64,000 nucleotides of DNA, from assembly GCF_009828855.1 (NCBI RefSeq), contig NZ_WUAG01000002.1, positions 1,426,001 through 1,490,000 on the forward strand, in the 5' to 3' direction. Shown in pieces: positions 1-8,469 of the stretch. Each line of letters opens with the position of its first letter. Within the stretch, counting starts at the first letter, position 1. Origin of the DNA: Psychromonas sp. L1A2 (GTDB taxonomy: Bacteria > Pseudomonadota > Gammaproteobacteria > Enterobacterales > Psychromonadaceae). A program made the position numbers and the translations under genes. The notes below the pieces were generated by a model, which was given only the letters and a program-made list of their open reading frames with translations, did no database searches and was not told the origin of the DNA.

Positions 1-392
1 TATTCATTGCACCAACACCATTTAATACGCGGGTTTGGCAGGTACTTAGCTACCATGACGATACTTATTATGTAAGCTTTACAACAGCATTAAATGACCA
101 ACCTTTATCATGGCAAACCTACGAGACAGGAAGGTCACTAATCAATGGCTTCGATTCAGCAGAATTACAACGTTTGGAGTGGTTTAGTGGTGGGTTATTG
201 AGGTTTACAGAGCAGAATGATCAGTTGATTGCTACCGATCTGCGTATTGGTTTAACAGACTATTATCCTTTTTCATTCAGCATCGCTGAGGATAAAAATA
301 ATTGGCAAGAAATTAAATCGAACAAAATGCCAGAGCCTGTTATTAACTTAAGCAAGTTAACTGAATTAATGCGTTTTTTAAGCAAAATATAA
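1..392 (+). CDS. C-terminal part of a putative membrane-bound metal-dependent hydrolase (YdjM/DUF457-like)
   Basis: Only the last 129 codons lie in the window; the frame is open from base 3 and stops at 390-392. The visible part begins with a TPFNTRVWQVLSY stretch, then a YYVSF strand, an LEWFSGGLLR helix and ATDLRIGL. This pattern resembles the soluble tail of the YdjM-like (DUF457) inner-membrane hydrolases, where a P-T-P-F-N-T motif follows the membrane segments. The membrane part and any metal-binding histidines are upstream, so the family call rests on remembered similarity and is moderate. It is convergent with recQ, which lies beyond a 170-base spacer holding a duplicated recQ end. An ATG at 174 is inside the frame and is not a real start. 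Confidence 0.5.
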   Translation, partial: FIAPTPFNTRVWQVLSYHDDTYYVSFTTALNDQPLSWQTYETGRSLINGFDSAELQRLEWFSGGLLRFTEQNDQLIATDLRIGLTDYYPFSFSIAEDKNNWQEIKSNKMPEPVINLSKLTELMRFLSKI

Positions 393-408
393 AAATAAAC
401 TTATAAAA

Positions 409-492
409 TGTTTAACTTCAGAGATAAACGCTTCGCCATATTTATCTAACTTAATATAGCCAACACCTGCGATTTAAAGAAATTGAGAGTCA
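409..492 (-). pseudogene. Decayed duplicate of the recQ 3' end
   Basis: Bases 409-492 repeat 582-665, the end of recQ, at a constant offset of 173, with 7 mismatches in 84 bases by eye. Read on the minus strand the copy still spells the end of the RecQ HRDC domain (GVGYIKLDKYGEAF), but a serine codon has become TAA. Five of the seven differences change the residue and two are silent, as expected for unselected decay. It is either a local segment duplication or the tail left when recQ was replaced by recombination. Confidence 0.8.
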
Positions 493-515
493 GTTAATTT
501 AAAAATAATATTAAT

Positions 516-551
516 TTAAACTTAAACTTAAACTTAAACTTAAACTTAAAC
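516..551. repeat. Perfect hexamer tandem repeat, six TTAAAC units
   Basis: Six uninterrupted copies of TTAAAC occupy 516-551, between the recQ remnant and the real recQ stop. The array is intergenic, directly downstream of recQ on the minus strand. It has no spacers and is unrelated to CRISPR. Such a tract is prone to slippage and could vary in length between strains. Confidence 0.95.
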
Positions 552-562
552 AAGAATACCTT

Positions 563-2365
563 TTATAAAGTATCAACGTATTGTTTAATTTCAGAGAGAA
601 ACGCTTCGCCATATTTATCTAACTTAATATGGCCAACACCTGTGATTGAAAGAAACTGAGAATCATTGGTAGGCATTAACTCACTCATCTCCGATAAAGA
701 TACGTCACTAAAAATAACGTAAGGAGGTAAATTTTCGTGATCTGCTATTTGTTTGCGTAAATGACGTAATCTTGCAAACAACTTACTGTCTGCATTGGCA
801 GAAACGCTACGACGTTTTTGTTTCGCAGTCGTTTTTACTAATTGTAGTCTTGGTACCGCTAACATTAAGCTATTTTCAGACTTTAAAACAGTACGTGCTG
901 CTTCTGTTAACTGTAACGCAGAACCACGTGTTAAGTTTTGCATTAACAATCCACAGTGAATTAATTGCCTAGCGATACTAAACCAGTGTTCTGTTGATTT
1001 ATCTTTACCTATCCCAAAAGTCGATAGCTGATCATGACCAAGGCTTTTGACACGGGCCGTTTGAGCACCACGTAATACTTCAACCACATGTGTGATCCCA
1101 AAGTATTGCCCTGTACGGTAAACACAAGAAAGAATTTTTTGAGCGTCTATCGTCGCATCATAACTTTGTGGTGGATCTAAGCAGATATCACAGTTACCAC
1201 AGGCTTTAGGGCTGTATTCACCAAAGTAATTTAATACAACTCGACGACGACAAGTCTGCGCTTCTGCAAAGGCAACCATGGTATTCAGTTTATGCAACTC
1301 GATACGCAGTTGTTCTTGATTTGGATTCTTTTCTAATAAGCTTCTAATACGGGCAGGATCAGCTGGATCGTAAAATAACATCGCCTGCGCAGGTAATCCA
1401 TCACGTCCTGCTCTACCTGTTTCTTGATAATAAGACTCTATATTTTTAGGAATTTCATAGTGCACAACAAAACGCACATTAGGTTTATCGATTCCCATCC
1501 CAAAGGCGACAGTCGCTACCACAATTTCAACTTCATCTTTAATAAATAAGTCTTGTACGTTTTGACGCTCTTCTAACGGTAAACCAGCATGATAACAGCG
1601 TGAGTTAAGGCCTTTAGCAGCAAGCTTACCGGCTATCTCTTCCGTACGCTTACGGCTGGTACAATAGATGATGCCACTTTCGTCTTTATGTTGGTCTAGA
1701 TAATTAAAGAGTTGTGTTAATGGGCGATATTTTTCAATCAATAAATATTCGATATTAGGACGGTCAAAGCTACGAATTTCTATTAACGGATCCTGAAGCT
1801 TTAAACGCTGCAAAATATCTTGTTGCGTTGCGTGATCTGCTGTTGCGGTTAATGCGACTAACGGTATATCTGGGAAGTACTCTTTAAGATTGCCTAGTTG
1901 TGCATATTCTGGTCTAAAATCATGGCCCCATGAAGATATACAATGCGCTTCGTCTATGGCAAATAAATTAATAGGGAGGTGCTGTAAACGACCAATAAAA
2001 TCAGGTCGTAATAAACGCTCAGGCGCAACATATAATAGTTTTAACTGGCCACGGTGTAACGAATTGATAATGTCATTTTGTTCTTGGTAAGACAAACTAG
2101 AATTAAGATAAGCAGCAGCTACACCACAGGCTCTTAGGGTATCGACCTGATCTTTCATTAAAGAAATTAAAGGGGAAACAACAATACAAATCCCTTCTCT
2201 TACTAAAGCAGGAATTTGAAAACAGAGACTTTTGCCGCCACCTGTTGGCATTACAACTAATGCATCGCGACCAGCAATAAGTTCGTTAATCACTGTTTCT
2301 TGACCATCACGAAATTGCTTGTAACCAAACACATCAAATAAAATGTTATGTGCAGTACTTGTCAT
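563..2365 (-). CDS. recQ: ATP-dependent DNA helicase RecQ
   Basis: RecQ is a 3'-5' superfamily 2 helicase used in recombination repair and fork processing. Numbered from the ATG at 2365, the 600-residue protein has Walker A PTGGGKS near 40-46, a DEAH box near 138-141, motif VI with QETGRAGRDG near 314-323, and a zinc site with cysteines near 372, 389, 392 and 395. A C-terminal HRDC domain ends in ITGVGHIKLDKYGEAF. A TTG four codons upstream (2377) could also start translation but has no better ribosome site; the ATG is preceded by CAGAG. All helicase motifs are intact. Its last 28 or so codons are duplicated and decayed just downstream at 409-492. Confidence 0.95.
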   Translation of the reverse strand: MTSTAHNILFDVFGYKQFRDGQETVINELIAGRDALVVMPTGGGKSLCFQIPALVREGICIVVSPLISLMKDQVDTLRACGVAAAYLNSSLSYQEQNDIINSLHRGQLKLLYVAPERLLRPDFIGRLQHLPINLFAIDEAHCISSWGHDFRPEYAQLGNLKEYFPDIPLVALTATADHATQQDILQRLKLQDPLIEIRSFDRPNIEYLLIEKYRPLTQLFNYLDQHKDESGIIYCTSRKRTEEIAGKLAAKGLNSRCYHAGLPLEERQNVQDLFIKDEVEIVVATVAFGMGIDKPNVRFVVHYEIPKNIESYYQETGRAGRDGLPAQAMLFYDPADPARIRSLLEKNPNQEQLRIELHKLNTMVAFAEAQTCRRRVVLNYFGEYSPKACGNCDICLDPPQSYDATIDAQKILSCVYRTGQYFGITHVVEVLRGAQTARVKSLGHDQLSTFGIGKDKSTEHWFSIARQLIHCGLLMQNLTRGSALQLTEAARTVLKSENSLMLAVPRLQLVKTTAKQKRRSVSANADSKLFARLRHLRKQIADHENLPPYVIFSDVSLSEMSELMPTNDSQFLSITGVGHIKLDKYGEAFLSEIKQYVDTL

Positions 2366-2475
2366 ACTCTGGGTCAAAATATAGCAACCTATTGATAGTC
2401 TAAGCGGATAAAAGGGTATGCATTGTAAATCAGCGGCATAAATATTTCAGCCTAAATTTTCTGATTTAGCACATA

Positions 2476-3072
2476 CTATAGTGCACTAAATTCCTTACTA
2501 AATATATCCACTTTCTGCCAATCAGTTAATTCTAAATCTTGTGTCTTATCAGTGCTACCGCCTGTCATCTTCATAATCAGTTGAATTAACAGTGTTTGCC
2601 ACCAATTATAACGAGAATACAGTAACGCACCTGCAAACACGCCTTTTAGCTGTGGCTGCCACTCGGATAATTGATCAAACTTTTTCATATAAGCATTATT
2701 TTCAGGAATCGCTTTTTCTGGCTTACGAGCGGTCAAACAAACCACAAAAAAAGCATTCGATATTGAATCTAACTGTTGTTTATGTTGATTGACAAACTTG
2801 AGGATATTCGGTCGATAATTACCGTAACGAATAGAAGCTCCCACTAATACTTTTTGATACAAAGAGAAATCAATCTGTGGATTATCATCGATATTTAATA
2901 CCGTCACATCACCAAGAATAGATTGTTTGATATGATTGATAATTTTTAAAGTTTGCCCATCAACAGAAGAATATAAGATCAACGTATTCTTAGAAATGGT
3001 TTCGTTAGGCGTTGCTTCGTTAGGCACAACTTCACCAGTTATAGTGTCGTTAGATTTAGTTTCAATAGGCAT
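2476..3072 (-). CDS. hemG: Menaquinone-dependent protoporphyrinogen IX oxidase HemG
   Basis: HemG oxidises protoporphyrinogen IX to protoporphyrin IX in haem synthesis, passing electrons to quinone. The 198-residue flavodoxin-like protein shows the FMN loop YSSVDGQTLKI, GASIRYGNYRP, TARKPEKAIPENNAY and the long-chain insert ending LIMKMTGGSTDKTQ, as in E. coli HemG (181 residues). The ATG is 3 bases after the trkH stop, so it is probably translated with trkH. About 28 extra residues precede the flavodoxin fold; they are rich in Asn, Thr and Glu and carry a short internal repeat (PNEAT-PNETI). No Met lies between this tail and the fold, so the extension appears to be translated. menC and menE in the window fit a menaquinone-using cell. 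Confidence 0.93.
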   Translation of the reverse strand: MPIETKSNDTITGEVVPNEATPNETISKNTLILYSSVDGQTLKIINHIKQSILGDVTVLNIDDNPQIDFSLYQKVLVGASIRYGNYRPNILKFVNQHKQQLDSISNAFFVVCLTARKPEKAIPENNAYMKKFDQLSEWQPQLKGVFAGALLYSRYNWWQTLLIQLIMKMTGGSTDKTQDLELTDWQKVDIFSKEFSAL

Positions 3073-3075
3073 AAT

Positions 3076-4533
3076 TTAATTTTTCCAAAATACAGGTGTG
3101 AATAACACCAATAAGGTAAAGACTTCTAATCGTCCAAATAACATGGCAATAATCATCACCCATTTAGACGCATCACTGACATCATTAAAGTGTAAAGCGA
3201 CCTCACCAAGACCAGGGCCAAGGTTATTTAACATGGCAACGACCGAGGAGAAAGCACTCAGTTCATCCATACCCGTCATTAACAAGGCCAGCATACAAAC
3301 AATAAACACTAAAGCATAGGTAGAAAAGAATCCCCAAACTGCTTCAACTACTCTGTCAGGTAAGGCTTTATTGCCTAATTTTATTTTATAAACAGCTTTA
3401 GGGTGAACCAAACGTTTTAGCTCACGTTGCCCTTGTAAATTAAGCAATAGGACTCGAATCACTTTTAAACCGCCCCCTGTTGACCCTGCACAACCTCCAA
3501 TAAAACTAGCAAAGATAAGTAATACAGGTAAAAACAAAGGCCAATCTGAAAATGAAGTAGTGGTAAAACCTGCCGTTGTCGCAATAGAAACAGCTTGAAA
3601 CATAGCGTGTGAAAAGGTAGTTTCAATGGAGTTATAAACATCATTATCTATCAGTACCAGAAAACAGATCGCAGTTAACAATACTTGAATAAAGATAAAC
3701 GCACGTACTTCAGGATCTCTTCGGTAAACTTCCAAACTGAATTTTTTAGCTGAGAAAGCGGTAAAATGTAGCGCGTAATTAATACCTGAAATGATTAAGA
3801 AAACCACGGTAATGATATTAATAATTTCACTATCAAAGTGTCCCATACTTGCATCATAAGTTGAGAATCCACCAATTGATACGGTTGAGAAGCTATGCCC
3901 AAGCGCATCAAATAAACTCATTCCTGCAAGCCAAAAAGCTAACATACAAGCCACTGTTAAGCATAAATAAACATACCATAGCGCTTTTGCTGTTTCTGCT
4001 ATTCGAGGCGTCATTTTAGAGTCTTTAACAGGCCCAGGTGTTTCTGCACGATACAGCTGCATGCCACCAATCCCTAACATCGGTAACACAGCGACGGCTA
4101 ATACAATGATCCCCATACCACCGAACCATTGCAGCATTTGGCGATAAAAAAGAATAGATTTAGGTAAGTCATTAAGCTCAGCAATGGTCGTTGCACCGGT
4201 AGTGGTTAAACCTGAAAATGACTCAAAAAAAGCCGTAGCCAAATTCATATCAACACTAGAACTCATTAAAAAGGGAATTGCACCGACGCTACCTAGCGTA
4301 GCCCAAAAAAGTACCACAATTAAAAAGCCTTCTCGGGCTTTTAATTCGCTTTTATGGCGTCGATTGGGAATCCAAAAGAAAAAACCAATGATTAAAGTAA
4401 CAAAAAAAGCGGCCAAAAAATCATTACCGCCACCATCTTGGTAAATGTATGCAATAAATACAGGAGGCAACATAGTTAAACTAAATAACCCAATCAGCAT
4501 CGCAACGATCCTGATAATAGAGCGAATAGCCAC
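3076..4533 (-). CDS. trkH: Trk system potassium uptake protein TrkH
   Basis: TrkH is the membrane subunit of the Trk K+ channel and works with the cytoplasmic NAD-binding TrkA. The 485-residue protein contains the four pore-loop repeats of this family: SGLTTTGATT, TVSIGGFST, SIATTAGFTTT and NNLGPGLG. The start is GTG, 3 bases after the yigZ stop, with a GGA about 8 bases upstream inside yigZ; it aligns with the E. coli TrkH start, while the next ATG (4500) would remove the beginning of the first membrane helix. The order yigZ-trkH-hemG is the same as in E. coli. trkA is not in the window. Confidence 0.95.
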   Translation of the reverse strand: MAIRSIIRIVAMLIGLFSLTMLPPVFIAYIYQDGGGNDFLAAFFVTLIIGFFFWIPNRRHKSELKAREGFLIVVLFWATLGSVGAIPFLMSSSVDMNLATAFFESFSGLTTTGATTIAELNDLPKSILFYRQMLQWFGGMGIIVLAVAVLPMLGIGGMQLYRAETPGPVKDSKMTPRIAETAKALWYVYLCLTVACMLAFWLAGMSLFDALGHSFSTVSIGGFSTYDASMGHFDSEIINIITVVFLIISGINYALHFTAFSAKKFSLEVYRRDPEVRAFIFIQVLLTAICFLVLIDNDVYNSIETTFSHAMFQAVSIATTAGFTTTSFSDWPLFLPVLLIFASFIGGCAGSTGGGLKVIRVLLLNLQGQRELKRLVHPKAVYKIKLGNKALPDRVVEAVWGFFSTYALVFIVCMLALLMTGMDELSAFSSVVAMLNNLGPGLGEVALHFNDVSDASKWVMIIAMLFGRLEVFTLLVLFTPVFWKN

Positions 4534-4536
4534 TAG

Positions 4537-5178
4537 TTAATCCAGCTCAACGGCTGACGTATTAATTTTCTTTGCAATGACTTGTCCCTGCATCAATGAT
4601 TGTAATTTTTGCTTAAAAATATCGACCTGCTCACTATCTACTTCTATTAACACCATCACTGATTGCTCATAACTAGCATTAATAATTCGTCCTGAATTTG
4701 ATTCGAGTAGATGTTCTAAGGTTGCCATTTGAGAATACGAACATTGTAACTCAAATCGTTCAAAAAAACGTTTTTCGGATGTTGGCATAGTAGGACATAA
4801 TTGTTGTAAACCATTACTATAGGCGCGCACTAAACCTCCAGTACCTAATTTAATACCACCCGAATATCTGATCACAACTGCGACCATTTCACCAACGTTA
4901 GTGCCTTGTAATACAGCTAACATAGGCTTTCCAGCGGTACCTTTTGGCTCGCCATCATCACTACAGCCCATATTAACACTATCATTAGGGCTGCCACCTA
5001 TGTAAGCCCAACAATGGTGACCTGCGTCTTTATGTAAGATTTTCATTTCTGCAAGAAACTTCATTGCAGCTATTTTTCCTTTAGCTGGACTGATAAAAGT
5101 TAAAAATCGACTTTTTTTAATTTCTTCTTCAAAAAAAACAGATTTATTTAAGATAAAATAGGGTTTATTCACTTTCAA
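4537..5178 (-). CDS. yigZ: YigZ/IMPACT family protein (UPF0029)
   Basis: The 213-residue protein has the IMPACT N-terminal fold with KKSRFLTFISP, HHCWAYIGG, CSDDGEPKGTAGKPML and VVIRYSGGIKLGTGGLVRAY, followed by a small C-terminal ferredoxin-like (DUF1949-type) domain. The bacterial function is not settled; the fold resembles ribosome-associated and translation-linked proteins. The gene overlaps the end of the rhodanese gene by 14 bases. The start is TTG, supported by an AAGG 8 bases upstream; a GTG two codons in is the alternative. The overlap and the yigZ-trkH junction of 3 bases suggest one transcript. Confidence 0.92.
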   Translation of the reverse strand: MKVNKPYFILNKSVFFEEEIKKSRFLTFISPAKGKIAAMKFLAEMKILHKDAGHHCWAYIGGSPNDSVNMGCSDDGEPKGTAGKPMLAVLQGTNVGEMVAVVIRYSGGIKLGTGGLVRAYSNGLQQLCPTMPTSEKRFFERFELQCSYSQMATLEHLLESNSGRIINASYEQSVMVLIEVDSEQVDIFKQKLQSLMQGQVIAKKINTSAVELD

Positions 5179-5560
5179 TTAATAAACCTTGTGATTGCCA
5201 AGCGATAAAACCACCGTTCACTGAATACACTTTTTGATAACCCATTTGTTGTAAAGAGGCCGCTGCTAAAATACTTCGAGCACCAGAACGACAAAGTAAA
5301 TAAATAGGCAATTGTTCAGCACAGGAAACGTGTTTAATTAATGATTGGTAAAGAGGTAAATTACTCAACTGCATTTCTAACACACCACGCGGGACTAGTT
5401 GACTTCCCATTGCGTAACCAGCCGCAGTTTCTTCTGGTTCTCTGATATCAATAAACAACAAAGGCTGATTATTTTGTAAATGCTGGTTAACAGTTTCACA
5501 TTCAACTTCGTTAACTTGAGAGCGAAATGATTCAACCAACCCTTTTCCATCTAATAACAT
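5165..5560 (-). CDS. Rhodanese-domain protein (single-domain sulfurtransferase)
   Basis: A 131-residue single rhodanese domain with the active-site loop CRSGARS at residues 90-96; Cys90 would carry the persulfide. Upstream are the typical LLFIDIREPEE segment (35-44) and downstream NGGFIAWQ near the end. No signal peptide or membrane segment is visible, so it is probably cytoplasmic. It lies 8 bases after plsB and overlaps yigZ by 14 bases. The sulfur acceptor cannot be read from the sequence. It resembles GlpE/PspE-type proteins in size but I do not assign either name. Confidence 0.88.
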   Translation of the reverse strand: MLLDGKGLVESFRSQVNEVECETVNQHLQNNQPLLFIDIREPEETAAGYAMGSQLVPRGVLEMQLSNLPLYQSLIKHVSCAEQLPIYLLCRSGARSILAAASLQQMGYQKVYSVNGGFIAWQSQGLLIESE

Positions 5561-5568
5561 ATTTATTC

Positions 5569-7908
5569 CTACTCTTTAGCAGATAAGCAAGCCAGTAATT
5601 CTTCAACTTGTGGGAGCGTTAGATTATGTCTATCGAGTTGTTTAATAAACACCTTAATGACTTTTTCATCAAAAGGCTCAATGCTTTTTCCAATTAACTT
5701 ATCTTTAGTTGCGATAATTAACTCTTCATTAGTTTGTGTAAACTTTTCAGATAATAAGCTTAATACACAATGATAACGTAGTCTTGTTTCGTTTAAATGT
5801 GCACTTAAAACTTGTAAGAATGACACATTACTCAAGGTTATTATATTACCGTCAAACCGAATTAAGTTCGCAGCTTTAAATTCAACTAATAAATCTATGA
5901 CTCTTTTTTCAAAGATTCCCGATGTAGCTTTTAAAAAATATTCCGCTTCAACAAAACCTAATAACTTAGCAACTAAGCCAGTAACTTGAACAACATTTAT
6001 TCCAGCATTTTCGGTGCTTTCATTACTTAGCTTTATTAAGGCATAACTGAGTAATGACGGTAACGTAAATACATGTACCACTGTATTACGGTAATACGTT
6101 AAATGCGTACTTTGTTGGTGGTCACAACTCACAACATGATTAGATTCAGAAAACTTATTCATCGCTAATGCCTGTTGGTAAATTAATTCAGGCGACTGTG
6201 TTGGATAAGTAATCCCCGCATTGTCGGAGATACTTGCTAATAACTGCTGATGCAATCGCAACAGCGTCAGCATTCGCTGCTTACCTAATTGATGATTAAC
6301 ACTTGATAGTAAAATAGCAGCGCATAAAGGTAACGCATTAACCGCCGTTACTTGATTGATCCCCTGCATCACATTATCAGCAAGATGATTAATTTGCCGT
6401 TGCAACGCCTGTTCAGATAAAATTTGTTCTCGCCAATTAGGTTGCTGTTGGTCAAAATATTGTTTGAGATTAATCGGCTCACCGAAATTAACAAAAGCAC
6501 GTCCGAAATTTTGTAGCTTTTTGAAAATCCCTAACACTTGCCACGCATTTTCCTTTTCTTTTTTCTGGCCAGAAAGTTCTTTCATGTAAGTGCTCACTTC
6601 CATGATATGGTCATAACCTATATATACTGGCACTATCATTACATTTCGTTCAGGTTGATCTAAAAAGGTCTGCACACTCATCGCAAGCAACCCCGTTTTA
6701 GCAGGCAATAAACGCCCTGTTCTACTGCGTCCACCTTCTGTAAAAAATTCAATGGGATAACCTTGCTTAAACAGCATAGCAAAATATGCTTTAAATACCT
6801 TACCGTAGAGTGGGTTATCTTTGAAACTACGGCGTAAAAAGAAAGCGCCAGAGCGTCTAAAAATACCACCAGCAGGAAAAAAGTTAAGATTCACTCCCGC
6901 TGCAACGTGCGGAGGTACTAACCCTTCACCATATAACAAATAAGAAAGTAATAAATAATCCATATGACTACGATGACAAGGCATATAAATAATTTCAGCA
7001 CCGCTTTGTGTTGCCTCTCGTACTGCTTGGGCGTGATTAACTTCAATACCTTGATAGATACCATTCCAAACTTTACTTAAAATAAATCGGAAAACACGCA
7101 AAAAACGATAGGAAAAGTTACTGCTAATTTCTTCCAAATAAGCATGGCACTTTTTACTGACAACCGCTTCGGACTCACCACTTTCAATACTCTGTTGTTT
7201 AATTATTTGCTGCATTTTCTCACTAGCAACAACCTGGTTAATCATTTTTTTACGGTTAGGAATTTGAGGCCCTCGGCTAGAGCGGTGTTGAATAGTAAAA
7301 TAATGAAGTGCTACGCGCGCCAATTTATAAGCCTGTTGCTTCGAGTTGTTATTTTTCCCTAATAACATTTTAACCGAAATAGGCGCATTAAAGCGTATTA
7401 GGTGATCATTTCCAGCAGTTATAATTGACCATGCCTTTTGCAAACAGCTGATATTACTATTACCAGAAAATGCTTGTCGTGGATTTTGTACTCCAGGGTT
7501 TCTCCCCCAGAAAAAAGTAACCGGGACTAGTTGTACATCAAGGTCAGCGTATTGTTGATGTAGGTCTGATAACTGTTGATATTGTTGCAAATAAGTGGAT
7601 TGTTCTTGTTGTAATGGCTTCTTTATAAAAAGATACCAATCATGTAAATAAATAACCGCGGACAGCCTTGTATCATGCACTTGTAAAGGTAGGTAAGGAT
7701 CAGGTAAAGCCAGTTCACGACATGCTTTTTGTAATGCTAATAAGTCATTGGCACTATTTTGATCTAACACGTAAATGATAGGGCGAGATAGATCTAATTT
7801 TAATTCTACTAAGGGATTTTGTGGCACAACCACACTCTTTACCCAAAATCGACTAACCATCCGTGACCAAAATGAGCCTTTAGCTAACACATACTTTCCT
7901 TTTTCCAT
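5569..7908 (-). CDS. plsB: Glycerol-3-phosphate 1-O-acyltransferase PlsB
   Basis: PlsB transfers an acyl chain from acyl-ACP or acyl-CoA to sn-glycerol 3-phosphate, the first step of phospholipid synthesis, at the inner membrane. The 779-residue protein is slightly shorter than E. coli PlsB (about 806). The catalytic HX4D motif is HRSHMD at 312-317; acyltransferase blocks FFRRSGAFFLRR, FFTEGGRSRTG and MIVPVYIGYD follow in order. It is divergent from dgkA, as in E. coli. Four co-directional genes follow with spacings of 8, -14, 3 and 3 bases, so plsB probably heads a five-gene unit ending at hemG. PlsY, of the alternative acyl-phosphate route, is also in this window. Confidence 0.96.
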   Translation of the reverse strand: MEKGKYVLAKGSFWSRMVSRFWVKSVVVPQNPLVELKLDLSRPIIYVLDQNSANDLLALQKACRELALPDPYLPLQVHDTRLSAVIYLHDWYLFIKKPLQQEQSTYLQQYQQLSDLHQQYADLDVQLVPVTFFWGRNPGVQNPRQAFSGNSNISCLQKAWSIITAGNDHLIRFNAPISVKMLLGKNNNSKQQAYKLARVALHYFTIQHRSSRGPQIPNRKKMINQVVASEKMQQIIKQQSIESGESEAVVSKKCHAYLEEISSNFSYRFLRVFRFILSKVWNGIYQGIEVNHAQAVREATQSGAEIIYMPCHRSHMDYLLLSYLLYGEGLVPPHVAAGVNLNFFPAGGIFRRSGAFFLRRSFKDNPLYGKVFKAYFAMLFKQGYPIEFFTEGGRSRTGRLLPAKTGLLAMSVQTFLDQPERNVMIVPVYIGYDHIMEVSTYMKELSGQKKEKENAWQVLGIFKKLQNFGRAFVNFGEPINLKQYFDQQQPNWREQILSEQALQRQINHLADNVMQGINQVTAVNALPLCAAILLSSVNHQLGKQRMLTLLRLHQQLLASISDNAGITYPTQSPELIYQQALAMNKFSESNHVVSCDHQQSTHLTYYRNTVVHVFTLPSLLSYALIKLSNESTENAGINVVQVTGLVAKLLGFVEAEYFLKATSGIFEKRVIDLLVEFKAANLIRFDGNIITLSNVSFLQVLSAHLNETRLRYHCVLSLLSEKFTQTNEELIIATKDKLIGKSIEPFDEKVIKVFIKQLDRHNLTLPQVEELLACLSAKE

Positions 7909-8086
7909 TATTACTTTGATACTTTATGGTACGAGTTTAACATACCACACTAGAGCGTATAGGCGTTGCAAGTAGTTCTGCGATAACTAACAAATCATTA
8001 CTATCAATAGGCAGCTAATTGATGACCAAACGATGTCTATTTGCTAAAGTGTCGGCTTAAATCAACGCACATGAGATTATCGGTAA

Positions 8087-8443
8087 ATGCAAAAAAACAC
8101 CGGATTAAAACGAATATTTTTGGCCTTCGGTTATTCAATAAAAGGCATTAAAAGCGCTTTTAAACATGAAGCTGCTTTTCGCCAAGAGGTTTTATTGGCC
8201 ATCATTTTGATCCCTACTGCATTTACTTTAGAAGTGTCTCAAATAGAACGTATTCTATTAATTTCACCTGTGATATTAGTGATCATATTTGAAATCATTA
8301 ACTCTGCTATTGAAGCCGTAGTAGATAGAGTTGGAAGTGAATTCCATGAATTAGCTGGCCGCGCCAAAGACATGGGCTCAGCGGCAGTATTAATTGGTTT
8401 AGCTTTAACTGCTTATATTTGGATAGAAATCCTGTTTTTTTAA
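8087..8443 (+). CDS. dgkA: Diacylglycerol kinase DgkA
   Basis: DgkA phosphorylates diacylglycerol to phosphatidate with ATP, recycling lipid from periplasmic glucan or lipid A modification. The 118-residue protein is the usual length and has three membrane helices. It keeps NEAAFRQE-like HEAAFRQEV near residues 27-35, the catalytic block EIINSAIEAVVDRVGSE, and HELAGRAKDMGSAAVL. The gene is divergent from plsB and 26 bases before dnaB. In E. coli lexA follows dgkA; here dnaB does. No CTGT-N8-ACAG LexA site is evident in the plsB-dgkA spacer. The ribosome site is weak (a GAG about 11 bases upstream). Confidence 0.95.
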   Translation: MQKNTGLKRIFLAFGYSIKGIKSAFKHEAAFRQEVLLAIILIPTAFTLEVSQIERILLISPVILVIIFEIINSAIEAVVDRVGSEFHELAGRAKDMGSAAVLIGLALTAYIWIEILFF

Positions 8444-8469
8444 CCCACTTTACTCATTAGGATTTTAAT

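Noticed and set aside
516-551. Hexamer array as a CRISPR remnant
   Set aside because: Units are 6 bases with no spacers and there are no cas genes; it is a simple tandem repeat.
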